From positions 310,001-374,000 of the forward strand of contig JAPFBL010000117.1 in NCBI GenBank assembly GCA_026182355.1: a DNA stretch of 64,000 nucleotides, written 5' to 3'. Every line of letters starts with the position of its first letter. Within the stretch, counting starts at the first letter, position 1. This DNA comes from Hermatobates lingyangjiaoensis. Its lineage: Eukaryota; Arthropoda; Insecta; Hemiptera; Hermatobatidae. The notes beneath the pieces are model-generated. The model had not been told where the DNA came from, did no database searches, and saw nothing but the letters and a program-made list of their open reading frames with translations. Of the stretch, positions 22,013 to 31,590 are shown piece by piece. The translations under genes were made by a program, and so were the position numbers.

Positions 22013-22024
22013 ATATATATATAT

Positions 22025-22256
22025 CAATGATCAAACCACAATAAGAAAATGGGAATACAAGACTAAGATCTTTCAACCGTAACAAGCGTTCTTCGTCAGA
22101 GTCAAAAACCCAACTGCTCAGTTTGGTTTTTGAGTCTGACGAAGACCCAAGACTAAGACTAATATAACAAGATCTTTCAACCGTAACAAGCGGTCTTGTT
22201 ACGGTTGAAAGATCTTAGTCTTGTTTTCCCATTTTCTTATTGTGGTTTGATCATTG
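22025..22256. mobile_element. PLE family C: nested palindrome of 3' ends
   Basis: Arms 22025-22086 and 22195-22256 are inverted copies (62 bp, one or two mismatches) of the PLE-C end. Between them lie a further partial forward end (CTGACGA at 22136-22142) and a short inverted segment. The minus-strand core CTGACGA is at plus 22093-22099, with helix II GAACG/CGGTT (one mismatch). Repeated inversion of the same terminus suggests template switching or foldback. Confidence 0.8.
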
Positions 22257-22284
22257 ATTGTTATTTCACGTGTTTATGTGAAAT

Positions 22285-22287
<3 letters not shown>

Positions 22288-22328
<41 letters not shown>
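22288..22328. repeat. (TA)n microsatellite
   Basis: About 40 bp of TA between the PLE-C end and the PLE-B end that starts at 22330. Confidence 0.95.
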
Positions 22329-22332
<4 letters not shown>

Positions 22333-22334
22333 AA

Positions 22335-22460
22335 ATAACGCCACATATTTGGCTTTTATCTGTTTCTTACATAATTTCTCCAGTTTCCGGAATTCCTTCC
22401 TCGCCTCTTCATTAAAACTATAAAGCTTATCACCAATATTGTTAGTCGACATGTTTCGAA
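22335..22460 (-). pseudogene. PLE-B ORF N-terminal fragment
   Basis: The frame contains MSTNNIGDKLYSFNEE, RKEFRKLEKLCKKQ and KAKYVALFNN, then the TA array. The first M lies immediately 3' of the hammerhead-like core. The missing continuation (NNICLNEGLLPTFTNIY) is encoded on the plus strand at 22855-22905. Together they define the PLE N-terminus, a basic, helix-rich segment before the reverse transcriptase. Confidence 0.6.
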
Positions 22461-22492
22461 TGTACCACATTCATCATCAGGACAATAATGAG
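22437..22492 (-). ncRNA. Hammerhead-like motif, PLE-B
   Basis: Core CTGATGA (plus 22474-22480), one extra T, helix II GAATGT/ACATTC closed by GGT, GAA, then self-complementary ACATGT, C, and GACTAACAAT. The bases after the putative GTC site pair with those 5' of the core: GAC with GTC, a bulged T, AA with TT, then AAT with ATT. Helix I and helix II are therefore both supported by complementarity with sequence different from the other families. Confidence 0.65.
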
Positions 22493-22659
22493 AATAATAG
22501 GATTTTTAGTTTATACATATATATAGAGGTGGATTGCTATTGGAATGTTCACAGGACTCACCCTGGATTAAGGGGCATTATGGGGGATTAAGGCAGGATG
22601 GTTGGACTCAGCTACTACCTGGCTAATCTGGTTTGGCCTGTTGCAAAATAGTTTTAAAA

Positions 22660-22830
22660 TTGGACAAGAATTATTAAGTTGGATATTTATGGCTGGCTAC
22701 TTTTCTTGAATTATTAATGCTTCTAATATTTGTAATTTAACATGGTTTCTTTCTTTAGCGATAATTTTCGTGAAATTTCCCATCATTTCCCTTGTGAGTT
22801 TTGTCTTATGGAGTGCTGTTTTATGGCATT
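22660..22830 (-). pseudogene. PLE-B C-terminal ORF end (one in-frame stop)
   Basis: The minus-strand frame reads KCHKTALHKTKLTREMM, NFTKIIAKERNHVKLQ and ILEALIIQEK, then TAG, then PAINIQ. The KLQILEAL...K-PAIN-Q pattern is the PLE GIY-YIG C-terminus and aligns with PLE-A 9502-9687. The in-frame TAG between EK and PAIN shows that this copy is inactive. Confidence 0.75.
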
Positions 22831-22854
22831 TTGGCGCGCCGGCAGAAAGGGGCG

Positions 22855-22905
22855 TTATTTAACAATATATGTTTAAATGAAGGACTGCTTCCAACTTTTA
22901 CAAAT
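22855..22905 (+). pseudogene. Inverted PLE-B N-terminal coding piece
   Basis: The plus-strand frame ALFNNICLNEGLL then PTFTNIY overlaps the end of the minus-strand N-terminal fragment by ALFNN, so it is an inverted partial copy of the same terminus. It ends at TA/CATA-rich repeat. Confidence 0.6.
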
Positions 22906-24543
22906 ATATATACATACATAATAATTTCTTACTTATATGCAAGTGGAAGACAAGTAATGTCATTTTTTTGTTAGTAGTTCTTAATATTCTGAGAGTCGCA
23001 TGTGCTAACAAATTCTGCATACAAATAATACATAAACATAAAAAACAAAGAAACATGAGGTAATGCCCATAATATCTATTAGCAAAACCAGTACTCCAAA
23101 CAATAAACTATAGATGAAATAATATATTGGAAAACACATTAAACAATAATCTAAAATACAGAAATAATTATGACAAGCTAACTCCTGTTAAGTGTTATAA
23201 AAGCCAGACTATTAACATATTTAGAATAAATGATCAGCAGTTGATATGGTTGCAAGAAGCAAGTATGAGTCGAATGAAACAATGGTGAATGTGTGAGATG
23301 CTGAAACCAGTAGATAGGAGTGGCAGTAACATGATTGTCTGGAATAGAGGCTTCAAATATGTGACCAAAGAGATTGTGTCGGTCCACATGATCTCAAAGT
23401 ATATTGTGAGTGTGAGGTAAACTATTCCATTATTAAAGTTGAAGTCAGAAGTAACAAGCTATATATAAATTTTTTATTTATCTCAAGTGACTTGTAAAGT
23501 CGTTTAATCTATCATTCAATGAATTAATTATTGGAAAACAACATAAAAGCACATTTCAATCACAGTTTTGAAGATTATGAACTATTTCTTCTACTTCAAA
23601 AGACTATTCCAGATGTAACCGGATTATACTATCAATTGATACTTGCATTTTACAATTCTCAAACAGTAAATCAAGGTGCAAACTGAGAAATATTCTAGTA
23701 CTTTCAATAAACCAAAATACTCAAACATGAATATTAATGGGCTGTTTGTTTTAATGAAAGCTGCTAATACCATATTTTTACCAAAAATCTCCTTTTATTG
23801 GTCATCATCTAGATGTTTATTTTATTTTAATTCAGTTGTAAATATTGATTCTTATTATTGACGCATAAAAAACTGCAAATAGTCATTAGTTCAGTTGAGT
23901 TATGTCAAATGCAGTATTTCTGATGGAATAAAATCTCGGAATAGTCAAAAAATAAATACAGTAGTTGGTTTTGAATCGATTTAAATCCCTTTGAAGTATG
24001 GTATTTCCATCATGTAGCTACTGCCTTTCTCTTCTCTCCCGATCAGAAAATCGTTGTTTATCGAAATATTCAGCAAATCACATTGATCACTAAATAATTT
24101 GGATTTTCAAACATCATTAGTCATTTGATTTTATTTTGTCAATCAACACCAATGTAACAAAACAAATGGTGTTAAATAAATCAATCAGTTACTTAGTGAA
24201 GTGACTATTCCAATTTTTTTTTTATAACTTAAATTTTGCATTTAACTTTGGATTATTCAAATTGTTATAAAGTTTTCAAAGATATTTGATATGATGTTCT
24301 AGTCTCAATCTGTTATCGTTATCTAGCCCTGGTCATGTCTCTTTCAACTCAGGCGTGAAGAGACAGTTTAGTGATAAACTAAGACAATTTCAGGGAACAT
24401 AGGTGATGGATTATTTTTTGTTGGTCATAGGGGTATTTTGATGTGCCTTATACGTACAGTGAGAGATGTAGTTTCAAGTATCAGGAAATACAACGGTTTA
24501 TTCTACTCAACTAGATACGATGAAGAAAATGGAAAAACCAGGG
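22906..24543. other. Unassigned AT-rich DNA
   Basis: No recognised element. A 69-codon minus-strand frame at 23178-23387 is histidine- and leucine-rich without motifs or splice signals. Confidence 0.3.
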
Positions 24544-24589
24544 ATAGGGGAGAGAGAGATAGAGAAAAAAAAGAAAGAAAGAGGGAGAG

Positions 24590-24631
<42 letters not shown>

Positions 24632-24716
24632 GAGAGAGAGTGAGAGAGAGAGAGAGAGAGAGAGTGAGAGAGAGAGCGAGTGAGAGAGAGAGAGAGAGGG
24701 AGAGAGAGAGAGAGTT
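24544..24716. repeat. (GA)n microsatellite, imperfect
   Basis: About 170 bp of GA dinucleotides with scattered interruptions (GTGA, GCGA, GATGA). Long Arg/Glu and Ser/Leu frames across it are repeat artefacts. Confidence 0.97.
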
Positions 24717-24887
24717 GAGAAACCTGTCTTATAACATGTATTCAAGACAACAGCTTTATTAATTGAACCCAACAAAGTGAAAGATGAAATTGAAACCACC
24801 TATATACGTATGTGAGTGTGACGATTATAAAGCTAGAAAACCATTTAAAGATAGTGACTTTATAAAAAACTTTTTTTTTTTTACTAG

Positions 24888-24991
24888 GTTTGTAATAAGG
24901 CTAATTATAAGTCTACCGTTATCAGAAAAGATAGATCAACTTAGCAAACAAGCCGTTCTGCAAACTAAATTTGACTTGCAGAAAGATGCAG
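24888..24991 (+). CDS. Candidate internal exon
   Basis: A T12 tract and TACTAG acceptor (24882-24887) precede 104 nt of open frame ending at GCAG followed by GTAAGA, a near-consensus donor. The frame includes FVIRLIISLPLSEKIDQL and SKQAVLQTKFDLQKDAG. The second half is a plausible amphipathic helix. Entry is with one base of a split codon and exit with one base. Both splice sites are among the best in the window. The protein is not recognised. Confidence 0.35.
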
Positions 24992-25786
24992 GTAAGATAT
25001 ACGATTAACGCGTATGTTAGCCAAACATGTCTGTCAATACTTTGTAAGTGCACACAAAGTAGAATTAATTTTATAATTGACTGGTCACTTCTTCAGTGAT
25101 TTGATGAACTTGTTGTTATTCACGCGACATGGTCTTACATTGAACATCCATGTGCTTAAATATGAAATAATAATACTATACCAAAAATGACAAATATTAA
25201 GTTCTTACTGCAATAATATTAGAAGTTTTGCTGCATGAACATGTTCATAAGACATAAGTCAATATCCAAATCAAAAGAGCAACCTCTTTTAATTAGGTCA
25301 AGAAATAGAAGACTCTTAATTATTAACAGAATTAATCTGGTCTGTTTCATACACAACGAAAATGCTTCTAACAACGGAAATATACTCTAGAACCAATTAA
25401 ATGAAGACTAATGTATAGAAATATTAATACAGGTATTATTTCATGGCTTAGAACAATCTAATTTAAGAATACATAATTAAATATTATATCTACACAACTG
25501 AAATTGTGAGTACTAAAGTCTTTCCTCTGGGATGAGTGCTATCGAGATTTATTGAGGAGTTAGTGGTTACCTACTTATTATTTACTCATTATTTATAAAT
25601 ATGGATATATTTATAAATATAATAAGGATAGATTGATGAAACTGTTATTAAAAGAAACATCGTTTTAGATCGTACTACATTTGGGTTTATAATTTGGGAA
25701 TTGTTGAAATATTACTAAAGTCAAAAGATCTGGGTATAAATTCTGCTAAAACAGTCAATATTTTCAATGTCAAGATGACTGTAATA

Positions 25787-25814
25787 CGAGGTGTGTAAAT
25801 AAAGTAGTGAGACT
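25787..25814 (+). repeat. mariner left TIR
   Basis: CGAGGTGTGTAAATAAAGTA... ; inverted match to 26664-26691 with a single difference at the fourth base. Preceded by the TA target duplication. Confidence 0.95.
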
Positions 25815-25976
25815 GGCAACGTCGCTTTCGATCTGGCAACGCTGGAGACGCGTGGCCTTGAGTAGCGTCAGGTGCACGTGTGATGCGCCTCCAGTATGAA
25901 TCTGAACTCGCCACAGTCATTTGTTTGTCCGTAGCGTTGGTTTTCGTGAAATGGTTTTTTCTTGAGCGTTTTAAGA

Positions 25977-26631
25977 ATGAGTGACCTCAAAGTTGAGCAG
26001 CGGTGTGCAATCAAATTTTGCTTCAGACTTGGACATAATGCAACCGAAACTTTTGAAAAACTTCAGGAGGCCTATAGAGAACGTGTTTTATCAAGGGCAC
26101 AGGTTTTTCGGTGGTTTAAGGAATTTTCAGAAGGAAGAGAGTCGATTGAAGATGAACCACGAAGCGGAAGGCCTTCAAGTGCAAACACCGATGAAAATGT
26201 CAACAGAGTACGGAACCTTGTGCGTTCAGATCGACGCTTGACAGTCAGAATGATCGGGGAACAGTTGAAGAGTCCTTCGTGTGCGGCCAAACATCAAAGA
26301 CAAGTGGGTGTTGCATCACGACAACGCGCCCTGTCACACTGCCATCTCAATAAACGAGTTTTTGGCCAGTAAAAACATTCCTGTTGCTCCTCAGCCTCCT
26401 TATTCACCAGACTTGAGTCCTTGTGACTTTTTCCTCTTCCCGAGATTGAAAAATCACCTCAAGGGAACTCATTTCGGGACACTACAAAACATACAAACTG
26501 CTGTAACCGACCAGCTGAAGGCCATTCCAGAATCCGAGTTCCAGCAATGCTACAATGATTGGAAGGACCGTCTCCAGCGCTGTGTGGCTTCCGAAGGGAA
26601 CTATTTTGAAGGTGACAATATCACATTGTAA
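25977..26631 (+). pseudogene. mariner transposase with internal deletion and frame change
   Basis: The start is chosen at 25977 (MSDLKVEQR); an in-frame ATG at 25962 would add five residues. Residues 1-110 form the bipartite HTH: RCAIKFCFRLG, QVFRWFKEFSEGR, and the linker DEPRSGRPS. Near 26268-26272 the sequence jumps from TVRMIGEQLK to VRPNIKDKWV in a different frame. This loses the segment with the first catalytic aspartate. The C-terminal part keeps HHDNAPCH (second Asp) and YSPDLSPCDFFLFPRLK (third Asp, DD34D spacing) and ends at GDNITL with TAA at 26629-26631. The product cannot be catalytic. Confidence 0.93.
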
Positions 26632-26663
26632 TTATATTTGAATAGAAAATTTAAAAAAAAATC

Positions 26664-26691
26664 AGTCTCACTACTTTATTTACACACTTCG
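26664..26691 (-). repeat. mariner right TIR
   Basis: Inverted copy of 25787-25814, followed by TA. Confidence 0.95.
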
Positions 26692-26848
26692 TATATGATG
26701 TAGTGCAGAAAAGAAAAATGTTGCGCCGTAAGTGACTCTTTTATAGATCGTGGAGACTTAACACCAAATCTTCACTTTGGCACTACAGAAGTATTATTAT
26801 TATTTGGTAAAACTAATGTAATCATATTCTTCGGTTGTGATCGTGTAT

Positions 26849-27682
26849 GCTAAATCAAGGATGTCTAAGGAGAGCTAAAACAAGGATGTCTAAGGAGAGC
26901 TAAAACAAAGATGTCTAAGGAGAGTTAAATCAAGGATGTCTAAGGAGAGCTAAATCAAGGATGTCTAAGGAGAGTTAAATCAAAGATGTCTAAGGAGAGC
27001 TAAATCGAGGATGTCTAAGGAGAGCTAAATCAAGGATGTCTAAGGAGAGCTAAAACAAGGATGTCTAAGGAGAGCTAAAACAAGGATGTCTAAGGAGAGC
27101 TAAAACAAAGATGTCTAAGAAGAGCTAAAACAAGGATGTCTAAGGAGAGCTAAAACAAGGATGTCTAAGGAGAGCTAAAACAAGGATGTCTAAGGAGAGC
27201 TAAAACAAGGATGTCTAAGGAGAGTTAAATCAAGGATGTCAAAGGAGAGTTAAATCAAGGATGTCCAAGGAGAGCTAAAACAAGGATGTCTAAGGAAAGC
27301 TAAAACAAGGATGTCTAAGGAGAGCTAAAACAAGGATGTCTAAGGAGAGCTAAAACAAAGATGTCTAAGGAGAGTTAAATCAAGGATGTCTAAGGAGAGC
27401 TAAATCAAGGATGTCTAAGGATAGTTAAATCAAGGATGTCTAAGGATAGTTAAATCAAGGATGTCTAAGGAGAGCTAAATCAAGGATGTCTAAGGAGAGC
27501 TAAATCAAGGATGTCTAAGGAGAGCTAAATCGAGGATGTCTAAAGAGAGCTAAAACAAGGATGTCTAAGGAGAGCTAAATCAAGGATGTCAAAGGAGAGC
27601 TAAATCAAGGATGTCCAAGGAGAACTAAAACTAGGGTGTCTAAGGAGAGCTAAATCAAGGATGTCTAAGGAGAGCTAAAACA
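26849..27682. repeat. 25-bp minisatellite, about 33 copies
   Basis: A head-to-tail 25-bp unit built on AAGGATGTCTAAGGAGAG plus C/T-TAAA-A/T-C. Main variants are GAGC/GAGT, TAAAAC/TAAATC and AAGG/AAAG, with rarer changes (GATAGT, TCAAAGG, TCCAAGG). Because 25 is not a multiple of three there is no open frame across the array. It starts about 155 bp right of the mariner. Confidence 0.98.
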
Positions 27683-29630
27683 ATAATCACATGTTTTACT
27701 TCCATTTTGGAAAAACAAAATAATGTCCATTATTTAGACATTATTATCAAGAATGATTTATTAATTTTCAGTCTATTGGGACTGATAAGAATTGATAATG
27801 TCTCTATGGAAGATTAAATGTTAAAATAATTAATACTTTGAGTTATATTTTCCATTGATACAATACCTTTCATAGAGTATTTTATAGGAGGCTTTAAAGT
27901 GAACACGAATGATCACTTGGATTGAATTCTTCCTGAATTTAATAAAGACTTCAGTCTGAAGAGTTGATGAGTTTGCAATTAATAATGGAACTAGTGTAAA
28001 AAAACTCATGTGTGTACCTGGAAAAAAGGCTGTTATGGGAAATGAAGCGGTGAGTCATTATGAAAAAGTTAGAAGGAAACATTATTTTATGGCCACGCAT
28101 ATTTTTGAACGAAACATTCAGCTTTCATAGGGGTCCTGCCATAATGCCATATGGATTTAGTAGAAAAAGCAGATAAAATATGGCTAAAACAGATTGGACT
28201 TTTAATGTAAAAGGCTTATTCAAACTGAACTTAAATTTATAAGAAAATACTATATCTTCAAAGGAAGGATATGAAAATTGATGTAAAATACCTATCTGTG
28301 ATTTACATGTATTACTAATATTTTTGGAAGCTGTTATTGACATCATAAGAAGAATGTAGACTCTTGGAGTAGAAGGTTGGAAACCATTGTTTACATTCTA
28401 GAATGCGATTGGTAAAGGTTATAGAAGTCAATAGAATAAGAGACACTTCTGTAGGGACTGTTATAAAGTTCATTAATGTTCGTAAAATCTGAAGTTTAGA
28501 AAGAATAGGATGCCCAATATGACATGTACGACCGCAGAGAGTACGAGTCAAATGAGAATGTAGTCCTCTGTTTAATAATAGTAATAACATGCAAGATTAA
28601 TAAATAATTGCAAGTTTCTTATCAAGAAATTAAAACGTACATTCCTGTAGTGGATGCATCAAACAATCCACTAAAGTGGCATATATATATATACTTGTAT
28701 GAATCCGTCTCTTCTTTAGTAAGTTTATGAACCTATGACCATTGTACATTAATATTTATGTATTAATATAATCTAATCAAGTTAACTATACAGCATAAAA
28801 TTACCATAATGACCAAGGCTTTGACTATATGAAACCATGTCTTTGTCAAATCATTCATGAACTGAGTATACTTACTTACTGTACCACTCCTACGACTATT
28901 TATTTATGTATTACTATAAAATTTGAGTTCATTATACTTACCATGTAGAAATAACCACAGCAGAAACATGTATTAAATATTGTGATAATTAAAAACGAGT
29001 ACACTTTCAATTAAAGCCTATGATATAGAGGAGAGAGGAACTCAGATCTCAGTAGGGGTTTAGCTATAATACTGAGATCCAAGGATTATCTTGATCATCC
29101 GCAAACTTCGACTTAATTAAGTAGGCGGGAACGACTGTCGCTTCTCCCAGGGTATAATCCCTGAAAATAGATGCTATAGAACAGTTAATACCTCTCTTTA
29201 ACTACCTACATTCTAGCTTATGCATAGGAGTATAATTTAGGTATATTAATGAAGTTTAAACCAGAAGGAAAAAGGAAAACAGTAGAAATAAATGCTCTGA
29301 GACCATTCACTCTAAATCATCAGAGAGCAAACAAAGTAAGAACTGCGATTCTTCTTTACTGTGATTTTTCTGCATTTAGGTTTATTAAATTATAAAAAAA
29401 AATGATTTAAAGAAAACTTTTGACTCTACATCCGACAATGATAATATTGGATTTCTGTTCTTCATTTTTATTAATAACAACGTGGAGAGTATATTTACTA
29501 TTAATATAATTATTTTGTGAAACGTACATGGTATAAACGATCACTATAATGTGGAAAAATGAGAATTAAAAAAAATCATTTTTCTCTCTGTGCTGAAAAC
29601 TATTCTTCACTTATGTATTTTTATGTGATA
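27683..29630. other. Unassigned AT-rich DNA
   Basis: Two minus-strand frames (28125-28346, 73 codons; 28315-28590, 91 codons) lack motifs, splice sites and start context. The 28100-28590 segment is purine-rich on the plus strand like 7080-7500 and might be an old repeat. A short TA tract lies at 28680-28692. Confidence 0.3.
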
Positions 29631-29789
29631 CTAGACTACCTGTGACCTGTTGGATCGTCTAAACACTTTCCTTTTTAATGCAATCATGTTCAAATAAATG
29701 CAGTAAACTTTAAATGAATCCATTGCTAATAAAGAGGATAGAGAGCATATTTTTAAGATAATTCTCTTTATTTACAATTTTTTGTAGGA

Positions 29790-30222
29790 TTTCAATTTTC
29801 CAAAAAAAAATGCGGTGTCTTCTTTCTGTTTGGCCTTACTGAGAGCAACATGCAATTGGCCATGTTGAAATGCTGTTTTACATAAATGAACTTAAACTTT
29901 CTGTAGAGTGTCTCCTTGAGACTTATGAATGCTAACTGAATTGGACGTTGAATCCTTAAAAGAAGACATGTTGTCCTTTTGTGATAAAAAGATTTTCAAT
30001 CTTGGAATTAAAACTATTTCCCCTTGATACAGTGATCCGATAATTTTATAAACGTTGACATCAGTCATAAAGCTCCTCAGTTATTAGTCTTGTTCCGTTA
30101 CAAAAGCACGGTGGATCAATGTTTCTCATACATACACATGACAGGAGCATCCTTTTTGAGTTTTCGCCTATGTTGGAGTAATTGAGACAACTCTAGTGAG
30201 TCAAGAAATTCTTGAGGTTAAT
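29790..30222 (-). pseudogene. Helitron (PIF1-like) helicase C-terminal remnant
   Basis: Minus-strand motifs in the right order, split over frames by frameshifts: EFLDSLELSQLL and KLKKDAPVMC; then RNIDPP and CNGTRLI; then PIQLAF; then HGQLHVALSKAK. These correspond to the conserved end of Helitron/PIF1 helicases (P-V-M-LLRN-D, NGTRL, FP-LAFA, SHGQLYVALSR). The region between PIQLAF and HGQL, normally containing the K-x-QG motif, is degenerate. At least two frameshifts and several stops are present, so it is dead. Confidence 0.8.
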
Positions 30223-30762
30223 GTGTAAGTTCTGTTCTTATACAAACCGAGTTATATCACAGAAATTGTTTAATTTCTCCTGACAATTATTTAATGAACC
30301 TATAATTAATTTCACTGTGTGTCTCGTTAAATGGAACTTATATAGAAGTTTTTAAACAATATTTGTGGGTAAACAAATGAAGAGTAAATGTTTTCCATAT
30401 ACTAATCAACATGTGCACGGATAAACATGTCTTTGAGTTCTACTCTATCATTTTTATTGAAATAGATATCAAAAGAAGATAATATATGCATTATGACAGT
30501 GTCTTTTGATTACGGACATATTTGTGTGCTGTTAATATTTTACTTATATTAATTTGATAATTTCTAAAACTTCTGTTGATTGCAATAAATATCATTTGTT
30601 GATATATTAAATAATTATTTCAAATTTTTGTCGATTATTCATTAAATTTCCTCATTTTAAATTTGTTATAGTTAAATCATTATAATTTAGGTCGAAAAAC
30701 TATTATTTAATCATTCTACGTCATTTATTTCAGGTATTTTTTAAAGCTTGTTGTTTTTATTC

Positions 30763-30812
30763 TGGCTCAGTAGGTTGAACCTGAATGCCAAGTGCGTGGG
30801 TTCGATTCCCAC
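30763..30812 (+). repeat. tRNA-like sequence inside Helitron
   Basis: TGGCTCAGTAGG (30763-30774) fits an A box and GGTTCGATTCC (30799-30809) is a perfect B box inside a 5-bp T arm (GTGGG/CCCAC). The anticodon arm is too short for a normal tRNA, so this is a tRNA-derived SINE head or pseudo-tRNA. It is absent from the second Helitron copy, so it was inserted or captured. Confidence 0.55.
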
Positions 30813-31379
30813 CAAATTGGCAATATTTTATTTGGTTTTTGAGCGTGTGCAAATATTTAAAGAAGAACATCAGAGTTTTATAAGTATATAGATAGGTATA
30901 TATAACTGAGATATTGGGAATATAATTAAAACTGGAAGTTGAAATAGATGGAAATAGAAAAAGGGATAAATTTGTATGTTTAAAATAATTTGACATCGGT
31001 TTGTTCATGTATAGTAATGCATTCTATTATTGATACAGTCTTCAAAATGTCTTCAAATAAAAAAGTGTAAAAAACACCAAATGCAATTTAGTATTTTAGA
31101 ATATAAAATTCTAATAGTGTTTCAGAATTATTTAATATTTAGCCATATCATAAGAAATGTAGAGACAAATAATACTGGAAATATATGTGATCCAGGTAGC
31201 AATAGTATCTAATATGTATACAAACAAATAAAGAGGTCTGTTTACTCTAAAGTTGGCAACGCTCCTGAAATTTATCGGGTTTCTGTTTCTTGACCATCAA
31301 AAGTTGAATGACATGAATAGGTTGATAGTGCAGCTGCCCTTGACAGTATTGTGAAGGACATGCTGGTGAGATATTGGCC

Positions 31380-31590
31380 GATTTCATGGATGGACATCAT
31401 CTTTCCCCGGTCCATTGTCCTTTCTTGCACTTTACGCCCTTTAAAATACCTCTCTTGTCTCCCACTCCTCTTAACTCCTTACCAGATGTCTCTACATCTT
31501 TGGTTTCAGTTAGGATTTTACTCTAACGAAGACCGCTTTTTTCTTATTTCCTATTGTGGTATGGACGTTGATTGTAAAGACTTATATATG
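31380..31590 (+). mobile_element. PLE family C: diverged 3' UTR copy
   Basis: It aligns with 57460-57640. Shared phrases are CCTTT(A)AAATACC(T/A)CTCTT, CTCCTTACCAGATGT versus CTCCTCACCAGATGT, and GAAGACCGCTT, ending TATTGTGGT. The core reads CTAACGA (31523-31529) instead of CTGACGA and the helix II partner is lost. It lacks a flanking TA tract. Confidence 0.75.

Larger units (their letters stand above)
22330..22905 (-). mobile_element. PLE family B fragment
   Basis: On the minus strand, from about 22850 down: the C-terminal end of the PLE ORF, a spacer, a hammerhead-like motif (22437-22492), and then the start of a PLE ORF running to the (TA)n at 22330. A further piece of the N-terminal coding region lies inverted at 22852-22905 (plus). 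Reverse transcriptase is missing. Junctions at both outer edges are with TA-rich repeats. Confidence 0.8.
25787..26691 (+). mobile_element. Internally deleted mariner transposon
   Basis: 28-bp terminal inverted repeats at 25787-25814 and 26664-26691 match at 27 of 28 positions. TA duplications (25785-25786 and 26692-26693) flank them. The transposase is present as an N-terminal DNA-binding part and a C-terminal part carrying the last two catalytic aspartates, with the middle missing. At 905 bp it is about 0.4 kb shorter than a typical mariner. Both remaining coding halves are free of stops, so the deletion looks recent. It is non-autonomous but its ends could be mobilised. Confidence 0.95.
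29631..30892 (-). mobile_element. Helitron (1.26 kb, truncated helicase)
   Basis: Read on the minus strand, the element begins TCTATATACTTATAAAAC at 30892 and ends in CTAG at 29631. It is flanked by A on the 5' side and T on the 3' side, exactly as Helitrons insert between A and T. The interior holds a decayed RepHel helicase C-terminus (29790-30222). A second copy of both ends lies at 38299-39235. The rolling-circle Rep domain is absent, so this is a non-autonomous deletion derivative. No clear 3' hairpin was identified. Confidence 0.8.

Noticed and set aside
24438..24799. Long Arg/Glu- and Ser/Leu-rich open frames on both strands
   Set aside because: Artefacts of the (GA)n array.
26072..26290. 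Open frames overlapping the mariner on the opposite strand and in a second plus frame (25981-26241)
   Set aside because: Shadows of the transposase coding sequence; the HTH and DD34D motifs fix the real frames.
26849..27682. CRISPR-like array
   Set aside because: Units are contiguous 25-bp tandem repeats without spacers, in a eukaryotic context.
30763..30812. Functional tRNA gene
   Set aside because: A and B boxes and T arm are good, but the anticodon arm is too short and no acceptor stem closes.
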